The notes beneath the pieces are model-generated. The model was not told where the DNA came from. It worked only from the letters and a program-made list of their open reading frames with translations, and did not search any database. From assembly GCF_016907085.1 (NCBI RefSeq), contig NZ_JAFBBJ010000001.1, positions 2,170,001 through 2,234,000 on the forward strand: a stretch of 64,000 nucleotides of DNA, written 5' to 3'. The DNA comes from Clavibacter michiganensis (GTDB taxonomy: Bacteria; Actinomycetota; Actinomycetes; Actinomycetales; Microbacteriaceae). A program made the position numbers and the translations under genes. Below, in pieces: positions 9,261-17,269 of the stretch (position 1 is the first letter of the stretch; each line of letters opens with the position of its first letter).

Positions 9261-9288
9261 CGGGATCCCCGTCGAGGCGGGGATCCCG
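9261..9288 (+). terminator. Hairpin terminator after purB
   Basis: Perfect 10-bp stem (CGGGATCCCC / GGGGATCCCG) with an 8-nt loop, 10 bp after the purB stop. No U tract follows, as usual in such GC-rich genomes. Confidence 0.6.
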
Positions 9289-9333
9289 GCGGGGCTCAGC
9301 GGGGGAGATCGAGCCGGAGCGGATCCCGGCGGC

Positions 9334-9603
9334 TCAGTGCCGCGTCGGCCGATCCGGGTGGTCCTGCTCGTCCATGTCCTGCAGCTCGTCGCGGTTCGGC
9401 TTGAACGACAGGGCGAGCATGGCGAGCATCACGAGGGCGCCGATGAAGGCGACGCCCGTGAAGACGATCACGACCGTCCAGCCCTGGGCGTCGGCGGGCC
9501 GCGTGCTGAGGCCGACGATGAGGCCGACGAACGCGGCGAGGGCCGCGGCGATGCCGAGCAGCTCGGCGGGGCGCATGCGGTCCTTGCGGATGTTGGAAGT
9601 CAC
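9334..9603 (-). CDS. Small two-helix membrane protein, unrecognised
   Basis: 89 residues from GTG 9603 (VTSNIRKDRMRPAELLG). Two membrane segments are clear: ELLGIAAALAAFVGLIVGLS and WTVVIVFTGVAFIGALVMLAML, with an acidic/polar C-terminal tail ending DRPTRH. It begins 2 bp after the stop of the HdeD-like gene upstream, so the two are one operon. I do not recognise a family with a known function; similar short proteins are common in Microbacteriaceae. A longer reading beginning further upstream would overlap the previous gene and is less likely. Confidence 0.65.
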   Translation of the reverse strand: MTSNIRKDRMRPAELLGIAAALAAFVGLIVGLSTRPADAQGWTVVIVFTGVAFIGALVMLAMLALSFKPNRDELQDMDEQDHPDRPTRH

Positions 9604-9605
9604 GG

Positions 9606-10280
9606 TCAGCTCGCGCTCTCGGTGGTCCGGGGGGCGTCCGCCGCGGAGGTCGCGGTGGGCGTGGATGTGCCCCATTTCATGCTCAGGGCGGCGATGACCA
9701 GGAAGACCCCGACGATCGCCGCGTAGGCGCCCAGCAGCCCGACGGCCACGACGGGCGCGGTGAGCTGGCCCTCGCGCTGCTCGACCCCGCCGTACTGGAC
9801 GACGAGGTCCGGCGGCACCAGGAGGAAGGCGACGGCGAGCACCACGGTGAGCGCGCCGGCGGTGATCGCGTCGGTGGCGCCCGGCACGCGGCCGCGGGAG
9901 CGCAGGCCGGCGACGAGCTCCAGGAACCCGGTCACGACGGCCCAGACGCTCACGACGTAGAGGAGCACGAGCACGCCCCCGTCGCGGGCGAGCAGCGCGG
10001 CGACCCCGGCGACGACCGTGATCGCGCCCTGGGCCACGGCGCTCGTGCGGAGGCGCGCGGCGGGACCGCGGAGAGTCCGCGCGCCGAGGCCCGCGGTGAT
10101 CAGGCCGGAGAGGATCGCGAAGACGCCGAACGCCACGAGGCCGAGGGCCGGCGAGTGGTCGCTGGAGAAGGTGATGAACGCGGCGAGCGCGAGGGCGGGC
10201 AGTGCGCGCAGGAGGAGCACGGGCCAGTACGCCGCCCGGAACGTCAGCTCGTCCTCGGACACGGCAGCCTCACTCTCCAT
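9606..10280 (-). CDS. HdeD/DUF308-like integral membrane protein
   Basis: 224 residues with about six membrane helices arranged as paired short segments (VLLLRALPALALAAFITF, GLVAFGVFAILSGLITAGLG, GAITVVAGVAALLA, VLVLLYVVSVWAVVTGFLELVAGL, DAITAGALTVVLAVAFLLVPP, and a last helix near 190-210). The repeated W--V-GF-EL-AGLR element is the hallmark of the HdeD/DUF308 family, named after an E. coli acid-resistance protein; function elsewhere is unknown. Start ATG 10280 has a TAGGCT box eight bases upstream. Pairs with the small membrane protein that follows. Confidence 0.7.
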   Translation of the reverse strand: MESEAAVSEDELTFRAAYWPVLLLRALPALALAAFITFSSDHSPALGLVAFGVFAILSGLITAGLGARTLRGPAARLRTSAVAQGAITVVAGVAALLARDGGVLVLLYVVSVWAVVTGFLELVAGLRSRGRVPGATDAITAGALTVVLAVAFLLVPPDLVVQYGGVEQREGQLTAPVVAVGLLGAYAAIVGVFLVIAALSMKWGTSTPTATSAADAPRTTESAS

Positions 10281-10369
10281 CGGGAGCCAGCCTACTCGGT
10301 GGGTTCCTGGGCGGATGCTCGGCCGGAGCGCGCGGTGACGGCCATGTCGCGCTGGCCTAGGCTCGACGG

Positions 10370-10486
10370 GTGACGAGTCCCCTCCCCCGTCTGGCCGCCG
10401 CGGCGGCCGGTGCGGTCGTCGGGCTCGCGGTCGTCTGCGCCGTGGGCGTGGCCTGCGGGATCGTCTACGCGAACCGGGCGTTCTGA
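10370..10486 (+). CDS. Possible 38-residue single-pass membrane peptide
   Basis: VTSPLPRLAAAAAGAVVGLA... ends in VACGIVYANRAF. One long hydrophobic helix with a short positive N-terminus. The GTG start is six bases after TAGGCT, the same leaderless layout as verified genes around it, which is the main support. No homologue is recognised. Could be a conserved microprotein or a chance frame in GC-rich DNA. Confidence 0.4.
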   Translation: MTSPLPRLAAAAAGAVVGLAVVCAVGVACGIVYANRAF

Positions 10487-10605
10487 AGCGCGTCGGCCCC
10501 GCGGCCGACGGCCCGGATCCGCGCGTCGGGTCCGCCCGATCCGCCGCTCCGCGCGACGCGCACCCGCGCCCCGCGTACCGCAATCCGCAACCGAGAGGCC
10601 CCGCC

Positions 10606-11490
10606 GTGCCCCAGCCCGAGACCGCGCCGCGGCCCGCCTCCGAGAGCGGCCGGACGGCAGGCGGCTTCATCCCCGTCGACCGCGCCGTCGTCGCCGCCCC
10701 CGAGGGCGCCGCGGAGGCGCTCACCCGACGCGACCGGCTGGCGCTCGGCATCGACATCGGCGGCACGACGCTCAAGGCGGGGATCGTCGACGTCACCACG
10801 GGGATCCGGCTCACCGAGCGCATGACCGTGGCGAAGCCCGTCGGCGGCGAGCCCGAGGACATCGCGGACGTGATCGCCGAGATCGTGCTGGAGCTGACGC
10901 CCGACGAGGACCTGCCCGTCGGCGTCGGCGTCCCCGGCATCGTGCGGGACGGGATCGTGCGCTCGTCGGCCCACATCTCCGACCGCTGGCTCGGGATGGA
11001 CGCGCGCACCGCCATCCGCGAGCGCAGCGGGATCGACGTGCTCACGGTCAACGACGCCGACGCCGCGGGGGTGGCGGAGCTCGAGTACGGCGTGCTGCAG
11101 GGCCGCGGCGGCCTCGTGATCCTCACCACGCTCGGCACGGGGATCGGCACCGCGCTGCTGCACGACGGCACGCTGATCCCGAACAGCGAGCTCGGCCACG
11201 TGCACATCGACGGCGGCGACTACGAGATGCAGGCCGCGTTCTCCGCGGTGCGACGCGAGGGGCTGACCTTCGAGGCGTGGGCGGCGCGGCTGGAGCGGTA
11301 CTACCGGCACCTCGAGTCGATCATGTCCCCCGACCTCATCGTGGTGGGCGGCGCGGCGGCGCACGAGTTCGCGCGCTTCGAGGGGTTCCTGCACCTCGAC
11401 ACGGAGATCATCGCGGCGAGCCGGGGGAACGACGCCGGCCTCGTGGGCGCCGCGCTGCTCGCGCACCGGGCGGGCGTCGCGCCGGACTGA
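10606..11490 (+). CDS. ppgK: Polyphosphate glucokinase (ROK family)
   Basis: 294 residues from GTG 10606. Phosphorylates glucose with polyphosphate (and usually ATP) in the cytosol. After a 45-residue variable N-terminus come the phosphate-binding loop LGIDIGGTTLKAG, DxxxTVNDADAAG, the phosphate-2 loop TTLGTGIGTALL, and NSELGH with the catalytic-region glutamate, followed by RYYRHLESIMSPDLIVVGG and a RGNDAGLVGAA C-terminus. These segments match actinobacterial PPGK rather than generic ROK kinases, and the usual ROK zinc-cysteine motif is missing as expected for PPGK. The N-terminal extension makes the start less certain. Followed 45 bp later by glycerate kinase. Confidence 0.88.
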   Translation: MPQPETAPRPASESGRTAGGFIPVDRAVVAAPEGAAEALTRRDRLALGIDIGGTTLKAGIVDVTTGIRLTERMTVAKPVGGEPEDIADVIAEIVLELTPDEDLPVGVGVPGIVRDGIVRSSAHISDRWLGMDARTAIRERSGIDVLTVNDADAAGVAELEYGVLQGRGGLVILTTLGTGIGTALLHDGTLIPNSELGHVHIDGGDYEMQAAFSAVRREGLTFEAWAARLERYYRHLESIMSPDLIVVGGAAAHEFARFEGFLHLDTEIIAASRGNDAGLVGAALLAHRAGVAPD

Positions 11491-11535
11491 TCCGGGCCAG
11501 CGCTCCGGGCCGACGCCGTCGGGCAGACTGGCGCC

Positions 11536-12651
11536 ATGAGCACCGCCGCTCCCCGCCCGCTGCGCGTCGTCATGTCGCCCGACTCGCTCACCGGATCCGC
11601 CACCGCCGTCGAGGCCGCCGAGGCGCTCCGCCGCGGCTGGCTCCGCGCGCGTCCCGGAGATGACGTGACCCTGGCGCCCATGGCCGACGGCGGGCAGGGC
11701 ACCCTCGACGTGCTCGCGGCGGCCGTCCCGGGAGCGCGGCGCGTGCCCGTCCGCGTCACCGGGCCCGACGACCGGCCCGTCGACGCGCACTGGCTCCTCC
11801 TGCCCGACGGCACGGGCGTCGTCGAGGTCGCGTCGACGAGCGGGATCACGCTGCTGGATCCGCTCCGCCCGCTCACCGCGCACACCCGCGGCTTCGGGCA
11901 GGCCATCCGCGCCGCGCTGGACGCCGGCGTCCCGCGCCTGCTGCTCGCGCTCGGCGGCAGCTCGTCGACGGACGGCGGCGTCGGCGCGCTCCGGGAGCTG
12001 GGCGCCCGGGCCGTGCGCGCCGACGGCTCCCCGGCCGGCGACGGCGGCGTCGCGCTCGCGGACATCGCGTCGCTGGACCTCGCGGGGCTCCGGGCGCTAC
12101 CGGCGGGCGGCGCCCGGATCCTCGGCGACGTCCGCGCTCCCCTCTCGGGGCCCGCGGGCGCGGCCGCCGTCTACGGTCCGCAGAAGGGCGCGACGACGGC
12201 GGAGATCCGCGCGCTCGACGCCGGCCTCGCGCACCTCGCCGGGCTGCTCGGCGTCGATCCGGCCACCCCGGGCGCCGGCGCGGCGGGCGGCACGGCGGCG
12301 GGCCTGGTCGCGTGGGGTGCCGTCGTGGGATCCGGGTCCGTCGACGTGGCCGACGCGATCGGCCTGGCCGGGCTCGTGGCTGGCGCCGACATCGTGATCA
12401 CGGGCGAGGGCCGCTTCGACGCGCAGTCCCGGACGGGCAAGGTCGCCTCGCACGTGCTCGACCTCGCCCAGGCGCACGCGACGGCGGCGATCCTCGTGGC
12501 CGGTTCCGTGGCCGCTCCCACCGGCGGGTTCGCGGCCGCGCGCTCCCTCGCCGACCTCGCCGGATCCGCCGACGCCGCGCGCGCGGACGCCGCGACCTGG
12601 CTCGAGCGCGCCGCGGAGGACGTGGCGCGCGGACGCGAGTGGATGGGCTGA
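11536..12651 (+). CDS. Glycerate kinase (GlxK/GarK family)
   Basis: 371 residues. Phosphorylates D-glycerate, linking glyoxylate or serine breakdown to glycolysis. Recognised by VVMSPDSLTGSATAVEAAEALRRGW at the N-terminus, PMADGGQGTLDVL, the GGSSSTDGGVGAL loop and GEGRFDAQSRTGKV near residue 290. Length is typical. CAGACT lies six bases before the ATG. The TGA stop is part of the hairpin shared with the converging glycosyltransferase gene. Confidence 0.92.
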   Translation: MSTAAPRPLRVVMSPDSLTGSATAVEAAEALRRGWLRARPGDDVTLAPMADGGQGTLDVLAAAVPGARRVPVRVTGPDDRPVDAHWLLLPDGTGVVEVASTSGITLLDPLRPLTAHTRGFGQAIRAALDAGVPRLLLALGGSSSTDGGVGALRELGARAVRADGSPAGDGGVALADIASLDLAGLRALPAGGARILGDVRAPLSGPAGAAAVYGPQKGATTAEIRALDAGLAHLAGLLGVDPATPGAGAAGGTAAGLVAWGAVVGSGSVDVADAIGLAGLVAGADIVITGEGRFDAQSRTGKVASHVLDLAQAHATAAILVAGSVAAPTGGFAAARSLADLAGSADAARADAATWLERAAEDVARGREWMG

Positions 12652-12670
12652 GGCAGGCCGCCGGCCTCAG
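12648..12670. terminator. Bidirectional terminator containing both stop codons
   Basis: CTGAGGC (12648-12654) pairs with GCCTCAG (12664-12670); the inner GGCC/GGCC can extend the stem. The left arm contains the glycerate kinase TGA (12649-12651) and the right arm the complementary TGA (12667-12669) of the glycosyltransferase. Confidence 0.6.
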
Positions 12671-13890
12671 TGCCGCGAGCCCCCGACCGGATCCGCGCAT
12701 CCGACGGCACCCGCCGCCCGCTCCCGCGACGCCCGGTACTCCTCCGCCACGTCCGCCGCCGCGACGTCCCACGTGCGCCGGGCCGCGTGCGCCCGCGCCG
12801 ACGCCGAGAGCCGCGCGAGGGCGGGCCGGTCGGCGAGCAGGTCGCGGATCGCGCGGGCCCAGTCGGCGGGATCCCGCGTCGGCACGAACACGCCGCTCAC
12901 GCCCTCCCGCACCGAGTCGACCAGACCCTCCGTCCGCGACGCGACGACGGGCGTGCCGCACGCCGCGGCCTCGAGCGCCACGAGCCCGTAGGTCTCGGCC
13001 GCCGACGGCATGAGCGCGAGGTGCGCCGCGGCGAGCGTCCGCGCGGTCGCGGCCCGGTCGAGCGCGCCCACGAAGACGACGTCGTCCTCGAGGCCGAGCG
13101 AGCGCACGAGCGCGTGCAGGCTCGCCGCGTACGCGTCCCGGCCGGGCGAGACCCCGCCGGCGATCACGAGCAGGGGCCGGGTCGCGGGATCCAGCAGGGC
13201 GAGGGCCCGCAGCGCGACGTCCTGGCCCTTGAGCGGCTGGATCCGCCCGAGCAGCACGATCCGCACCCGCCCGCCGCCGTCGCGGCCCGACGGCTCCCGC
13301 AGGAACGCCTCCTCCACGCCCGGCGCCACGACGTGCACCGCCGCGGGATCCGCGTCGTACGCCTCCACGAGCAGCCGCTTCTCCGACTCCGCCGACGCGA
13401 CCACGAGGTCGGACGCGCGCACGAGCCTCCCCTCGTCCGCGAGCCGCGACTCCGGCTCGGGGGTGTCCCCCGCCACCAGCCGGCGGTTCTTGCCCGCGGA
13501 GACCGAGTGCAGCGTCAGCACGTGCGGCACGCCCCACGCGCGCGCGACCGGCAGCGCGGCCGCGGCCGACAGCCAGTAGTGCGCGTGGACGACGTCCGCG
13601 GGCGGCAGCGCGGCGAGCGCGTCGGCGAAGGCGTCCGTGATCCCGGGCAGCTCCTCCTTCGCGAGCGGCCCCACCGGTCCCGCCCGCAGCGCGAGCAGCT
13701 CGACGCCCGGCGCGACGGGCAGCACCGCCGGATCGGCCGGATCCGTGGCGCGCGTGATCAGCCGCACCTCGTGCCCCTGCCGCCCGAGGCTCCGCGCGAG
13801 CTCCAGCAGGTAGACGTTGAGCCCGCCGGCGTCCCCCGTGCTGGGCTTCTGGATCGGCGACGTGTGCAGCGAGACGAACGCGATCCTCAT
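12667..13890 (-). CDS. GT4 glycosyltransferase, MshA-like
   Basis: 407 residues with the two-domain GT-B plan. N-terminal domain begins MRIAFVSLHTSPIQKPSTGDAGGLNVYLLELARSLGRQGHEV and contains VVHAHYWLSAAAA; C-terminal donor domain has VLLGRIQPLKGQD and PSAAETYGLVALEAAACGTPVVAS, the EX7E motif of family GT4. The N-terminal GG(L/M)NVY pattern and HAHYW are shared with MshA, the glycosyltransferase that starts mycothiol synthesis from inositol phosphate, but other GT4 enzymes share them, so the acceptor stays open. ATG at 13890 is six bases after TAGGAT. Confidence 0.8.
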   Translation of the reverse strand: MRIAFVSLHTSPIQKPSTGDAGGLNVYLLELARSLGRQGHEVRLITRATDPADPAVLPVAPGVELLALRAGPVGPLAKEELPGITDAFADALAALPPADVVHAHYWLSAAAALPVARAWGVPHVLTLHSVSAGKNRRLVAGDTPEPESRLADEGRLVRASDLVVASAESEKRLLVEAYDADPAAVHVVAPGVEEAFLREPSGRDGGGRVRIVLLGRIQPLKGQDVALRALALLDPATRPLLVIAGGVSPGRDAYAASLHALVRSLGLEDDVVFVGALDRAATARTLAAAHLALMPSAAETYGLVALEAAACGTPVVASRTEGLVDSVREGVSGVFVPTRDPADWARAIRDLLADRPALARLSASARAHAARRTWDVAAADVAEEYRASRERAAGAVGCADPVGGSRH

Positions 13891-13896
13891 GCGCCG

Positions 13897-13902
13897 ATCC
13901 TA
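13897..13902 (-). promoter_or_regulatory. Candidate -10 box for leaderless glycosyltransferase mRNA
   Basis: TAGGAT on the minus strand, six bases (CGGCGC) before the ATG at 13890. Confidence 0.5.
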
Positions 13903-14072
13903 CGAGCGGCGCCCGTGCCGCCCCGCGAGCCCGACATGCCTCGCGACCGCGACGCCGCTCGGACGGGGGCAGGTGATCGGTGCCCCCGATCGGGGAGAAT
14001 GGGCGGATGCGGTCGCCCGTCCGCAACCCGCCCACACCTCCCCTGCCCGGGAGAGCCCGTCTGGAGGCCCGC

Positions 14073-14462
14073 ATGACGCGACCCGCCGGCCCCGCGACCA
14101 TGCAGATCGGCGAGCTCGCCGAGCGCACCGGCCTGTCGCACCGCACGCTCCGCCACTACGACGAGACCGGCCTGCTGCGCCCGTCCGGCCGCTCCGAGGG
14201 CGGCTTCCGCCTCTACACGGACGAGGACCTGGAGCGCCTCCTCCTCATCCGCCGGATGAAGCCGCTCGGCTTCTCGCTCGAGGAGATGATGCGCCTGCTC
14301 GAGGTCTCCGACGCGCTCGACGCCGCCGGCCCCGACGACGACACCGCCTCGCTGCGCGCAGATCTCGCGGCCTTCATCGCCGACGCCGAGGAGCGCCGCC
14401 GCCGCCTGGCCGAGCACCTCGCCATGGCCGACGAGTTCCTCGACCGCCTCCGGGCGCGCTGA
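14073..14462 (+). CDS. MerR family transcriptional regulator
   Basis: 129 residues from ATG 14073, chosen because GGAGG lies eight bases before it. The N-terminal winged helix reads MQIGELAERTGLSHRTLRHYDETGLLRPSGRSEGGFRLYTDEDLERLLLI, a textbook MerR DNA-binding domain, followed by KPLGFSLEEMMRLLEV and a coiled dimerisation helix (ADAEERRRRLAEHLAMADEFLDRL). No cysteine is found in the C-terminal part, so no sign of metal sensing; the effector is unknown. It precedes prfC by 62 bp on the same strand but a promoter-like box separates them. Confidence 0.88.
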   Translation: MTRPAGPATMQIGELAERTGLSHRTLRHYDETGLLRPSGRSEGGFRLYTDEDLERLLLIRRMKPLGFSLEEMMRLLEVSDALDAAGPDDDTASLRADLAAFIADAEERRRRLAEHLAMADEFLDRLRAR

Positions 14463-14512
14463 CCCGGGGGCCGCGCATGCCGCCCGGCGCGGACCCTCAC
14501 GTGACGGCCTCG

Positions 14513-14518
14513 TACCAT
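14513..14518 (+). promoter_or_regulatory. Candidate -10 box for leaderless prfC mRNA
   Basis: TACCAT followed by six bases and the GTG at 14525. The GGGGAG between them is too close to act as a Shine-Dalgarno, supporting leaderless initiation. Confidence 0.45.
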
Positions 14519-14524
14519 GGGGAG

Positions 14525-16150
14525 GTGTCGACCATCACCCCTCCCCGCGCGCCCGCCTCGGCCTCCGCCTCCCCCGTGCTGCGCGAGGCGTCCCGCCGTC
14601 GCACCTTCGCCGTCATCTCCCACCCCGACGCGGGCAAGTCCACGCTCACCGAGGCGCTGCTGCTGCACGCGCACGCCATCGGGTCCGCGGGCGCCGTGCA
14701 CGGCAAGCAGGGCCGCAAGTCCACGGTCTCCGACTGGATGGACATGGAGAAGGAGCGCGGCATCTCCGTGAGCTCCGCGGCGATCCAGTTCACCCACCGC
14801 GACACCGTCATGAACGTCGTCGACACCCCCGGCCACGCCGACTTCTCCGAGGACACCTACCGCGTCCTCTCCGCGGTGGACGCCGCGATCATGCTCGTCG
14901 ACGCCTCGCGCGGCCTCGAGACCCAGACCATGAAGCTCTTCGAGGTGTGCCGCCAGCGCCGCATCCCGATCATCACCGTCATCAACAAGTGGGACCGCCC
15001 GGGCCGCGAGCCCCTCGACCTCATGGACGAGATCAAGGAGCGCACGGGCCTCCTCCCCACCCCGCTCACGTGGCCGGTCGGCGAGTCGGGCGCGTTCTTC
15101 GGCGTCGTCGACCGCTCCAGCGGCGAGTGCGTGCACTTCACGCGCACCGCGGGCGGCGCGAGCATCGCCCCGGAGACACGCATGTCGCCCGACGAGGCGC
15201 TGGCCGCGGCCGGATCCGCCTGGACGAACGCCGTGGAGGAGAGCGAGCTGCTGCACGAGGAGGGCCAGGACCACGACGAGGAGTCGTTCCTCGCCCGCCG
15301 CACCACGCCCGTGCTCTTCGCGGCCGCCGTCCTCAACTTCGGCGTGACCCACATCCTCGACGCGCTCGACGACATCGCGCCGGCCGCCCAGCCGCGTCCA
15401 GACGAGCAGGACCGCACGCGCCCCGTCGAGGAGGACTTCTCCGGCTTCGTCTTCAAGGTCCAGTCCGGCATGAACACCGCGCACCGCGACCGCCTGGCCT
15501 TCATGCGGATCTGCTCGGGCGTCTTCCACCGCGGCATGACGGTCACGCACGCCCAGACCGGCCGCCCCTTCGTCACCAAGTACGCGCAGCAGCTGTTCGG
15601 CCGCGAGCGCTCCACCGTCGACGACGCCTACCCGGGCGACGTCGTCGGTCTCGTGAACGCGTCCAACATCCGCGTGGGCGACACGCTCTTCGACGGCGCG
15701 CCCGTCACGTTCCCGCGCCTCCCCCAGTTCGCACCCGAGCTCTTCCGCGTCGTCCGCTCGAAGGACACCAGCACGCACAAGCAGTTCCGCAAGGGCATCG
15801 AGCAGCTCGACCACGAGGGCGTCATCCAGGTGATGCGCTCCGACCTCCGCGGCGACCAGGCGCCCGTCCTCGGCGCGGTCGGCCCCATGCAGTTCGAGGT
15901 CGTCGTGGAGCGCATGACGAACGAGTTCCGCGCGCCGCTGCGCATGGAGCCGCTCGAGTACCAGGTGGCCCGGATCACCGACGCGGCCTCCGCGCCGGCC
16001 CTCGCCAAGACCATCGGCGTCGAGGTGCTGGTCCGATCCGACGGCACGCACATCGCCCTCATCACCACCCCGTGGCGCCTCAAGGCGATCCAGCGCGACA
16101 GCCCCGAGCTCACCCTCGTCGACGCCGCCACGGCCCTGCCCGACGCCTGA
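14525..16150 (+). CDS. prfC: Peptide chain release factor 3
   Basis: 541 residues from GTG 14525; a GTG at 14501 would add eight residues without better signals. RF3 is the GTPase that removes RF1/RF2 from the ribosome after termination. G1 loop HPDAGKST (33-40), G2 region KERGISVSSA, G3 DTPGHADF, G4 NKWD, then translation-factor domain II and the RF3-specific C-terminal part (MQFEVVVERMTNEFRAPLRMEPLEYQVARI). Length is close to the family norm of about 530. A short Ala/Ser/Pro-rich N-terminus precedes the G domain. Confidence 0.94.
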   Translation: MSTITPPRAPASASASPVLREASRRRTFAVISHPDAGKSTLTEALLLHAHAIGSAGAVHGKQGRKSTVSDWMDMEKERGISVSSAAIQFTHRDTVMNVVDTPGHADFSEDTYRVLSAVDAAIMLVDASRGLETQTMKLFEVCRQRRIPIITVINKWDRPGREPLDLMDEIKERTGLLPTPLTWPVGESGAFFGVVDRSSGECVHFTRTAGGASIAPETRMSPDEALAAAGSAWTNAVEESELLHEEGQDHDEESFLARRTTPVLFAAAVLNFGVTHILDALDDIAPAAQPRPDEQDRTRPVEEDFSGFVFKVQSGMNTAHRDRLAFMRICSGVFHRGMTVTHAQTGRPFVTKYAQQLFGRERSTVDDAYPGDVVGLVNASNIRVGDTLFDGAPVTFPRLPQFAPELFRVVRSKDTSTHKQFRKGIEQLDHEGVIQVMRSDLRGDQAPVLGAVGPMQFEVVVERMTNEFRAPLRMEPLEYQVARITDAASAPALAKTIGVEVLVRSDGTHIALITTPWRLKAIQRDSPELTLVDAATALPDA

Positions 16151-16166
16151 TGCCACGGACGCACGC

Positions 16167-16640
16167 GTGACCCCCTCACCCGGTCACGGGTCGGTTCCCC
16201 TGGATCCGGGGTCTCCGGGCGTGACCTCCTCGGCCGGTCACAGCCCGACTCGCCACGCCGCTCTCATCGACGCATCGGGCATCGAGCCCGCTGCGATCCT
16301 CCCGGAGACGACCACGGACGCCGATGCGGTGGTCGTCCGCGGCCCGGCGATCGACGCGGAGACCCGCTGCATCCACTACGGATCCGCGCTCGACGTCGTC
16401 GCCCTCCGAGCCCCCTGCTGCGACGCGTGGTACCCGTGCCACCTCTGCCACGCAGCCGTCGCCGACCACCCGCTCGAGGTGATCCCCCGCTCCGAGCACC
16501 ACCTGCCGGCGGCCCTCTGCGGCGTCTGCCGCGCCACCATGAGCGTGCCCGAGTACCTCGCGGCGGACTCCTGCCCGAGCTGCGGCGCCGCCTTCAACCC
16601 CGGTTGCGCCGCGCACGCGCACCTCTACTTCGCACCCTGA
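16167..16640 (+). CDS. CHY-type zinc-finger protein
   Basis: 157 residues if translation starts at GTG 16167; the first 55 residues look poorly conserved, so a later start such as within DADAVVVRGP is possible. The C-terminal 100 residues have the dense Cys/His order of CHY zinc fingers: TRCIHYGS, APCCDAWYPCHLCH, EHH, CGVCR, CPSC, and a final CAAHAHLYF. Such proteins bind two or three zinc ions; the fungal relative Hot13 acts in mitochondrial zinc and redox handling, while bacterial roles are unknown. Starts 16 bp after prfC. Confidence 0.75.
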   Translation: MTPSPGHGSVPLDPGSPGVTSSAGHSPTRHAALIDASGIEPAAILPETTTDADAVVVRGPAIDAETRCIHYGSALDVVALRAPCCDAWYPCHLCHAAVADHPLEVIPRSEHHLPAALCGVCRATMSVPEYLAADSCPSCGAAFNPGCAAHAHLYFAP

Positions 16641-16791
16641 CGGCGAAGGCCGGAGCCGGGCGCGAGGTGCGCTGCGCATCACGCGGCGGGCCACAGTCGC
16701 GCGACCGGTCAGTGTCGTCACCGCCACTCGCGCCGACCGCCCAGAGCGGATCTCTCTCCAGCGGGATGCCTGCGCACCCGCTCGTCGGTCC

Positions 16792-17130
16792 TCAGCTCTG
16801 ATCCCAGGCTTTCACGATGTACCAGGTCTCCTCGTGCAGGGCGGAGATGGCCTCGACGCTGGCCGCAGCGAAGTTGGCCTTGATGTCCGCACCGCTGGCG
16901 TAGAACAGGTAGGGATAACCTCCGCCCAGCAGCATCAGCGCCCGGCCGTCCTCGGCAGCGGTCAGCAGCTCGTCGACCCAGGTCCGATACGGGACGTAGG
17001 CCGCCGTCGTGGTGACGAGCGTGCTGAGGTACCCGCTGCGCTCCTCAGACGGGATCTGAGCGATCCGGAGAAGGTCCTGTTCGCTCACCCCAGGGCGGAG
17101 TTCGAGCACTTGGGCGTCATATCCGAGCAT
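16792..17130 (-). CDS. Hypothetical 112-residue soluble protein
   Basis: Not recognised. Sequence MLGYDAQVLELRPGVSEQDL through LMLLGGGYPYLFY to a C-terminal EETWYIVKAWDQS is acidic, with no membrane segment or signal peptide and many aromatic residues. AAGGGA lies seven bases before the ATG at 17130. Its codon use is less GC-biased than that of neighbours, hinting at later arrival. The compact, acidic, single-domain character is reminiscent of SMI1- or Barstar-type immunity proteins, but no toxin gene is beside it and I claim no function. It lies 139 bp from the dnaB stop. Confidence 0.6.
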   Translation of the reverse strand: MLGYDAQVLELRPGVSEQDLLRIAQIPSEERSGYLSTLVTTTAAYVPYRTWVDELLTAAEDGRALMLLGGGYPYLFYASGADIKANFAAASVEAISALHEETWYIVKAWDQS

Positions 17131-17269
17131 TTGTCATCCCTTCGTCACCCCGATGCGGACACATCGACTTCCGGAGGGTACTGGCCGGATCGCCCGAGAT
17201 GTCCACGTGCACATGTCGTCGACGTCGCACCTGCGCAACCGCCGTGCCTTGCCGACCACGAGGGGCCGA

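Noticed and set aside
9334..9675. Longer N-terminal reading of the small membrane protein
   Set aside because: It would overlap the preceding gene by about 70 bp; the GTG at 9603 gives a clean two-base junction.
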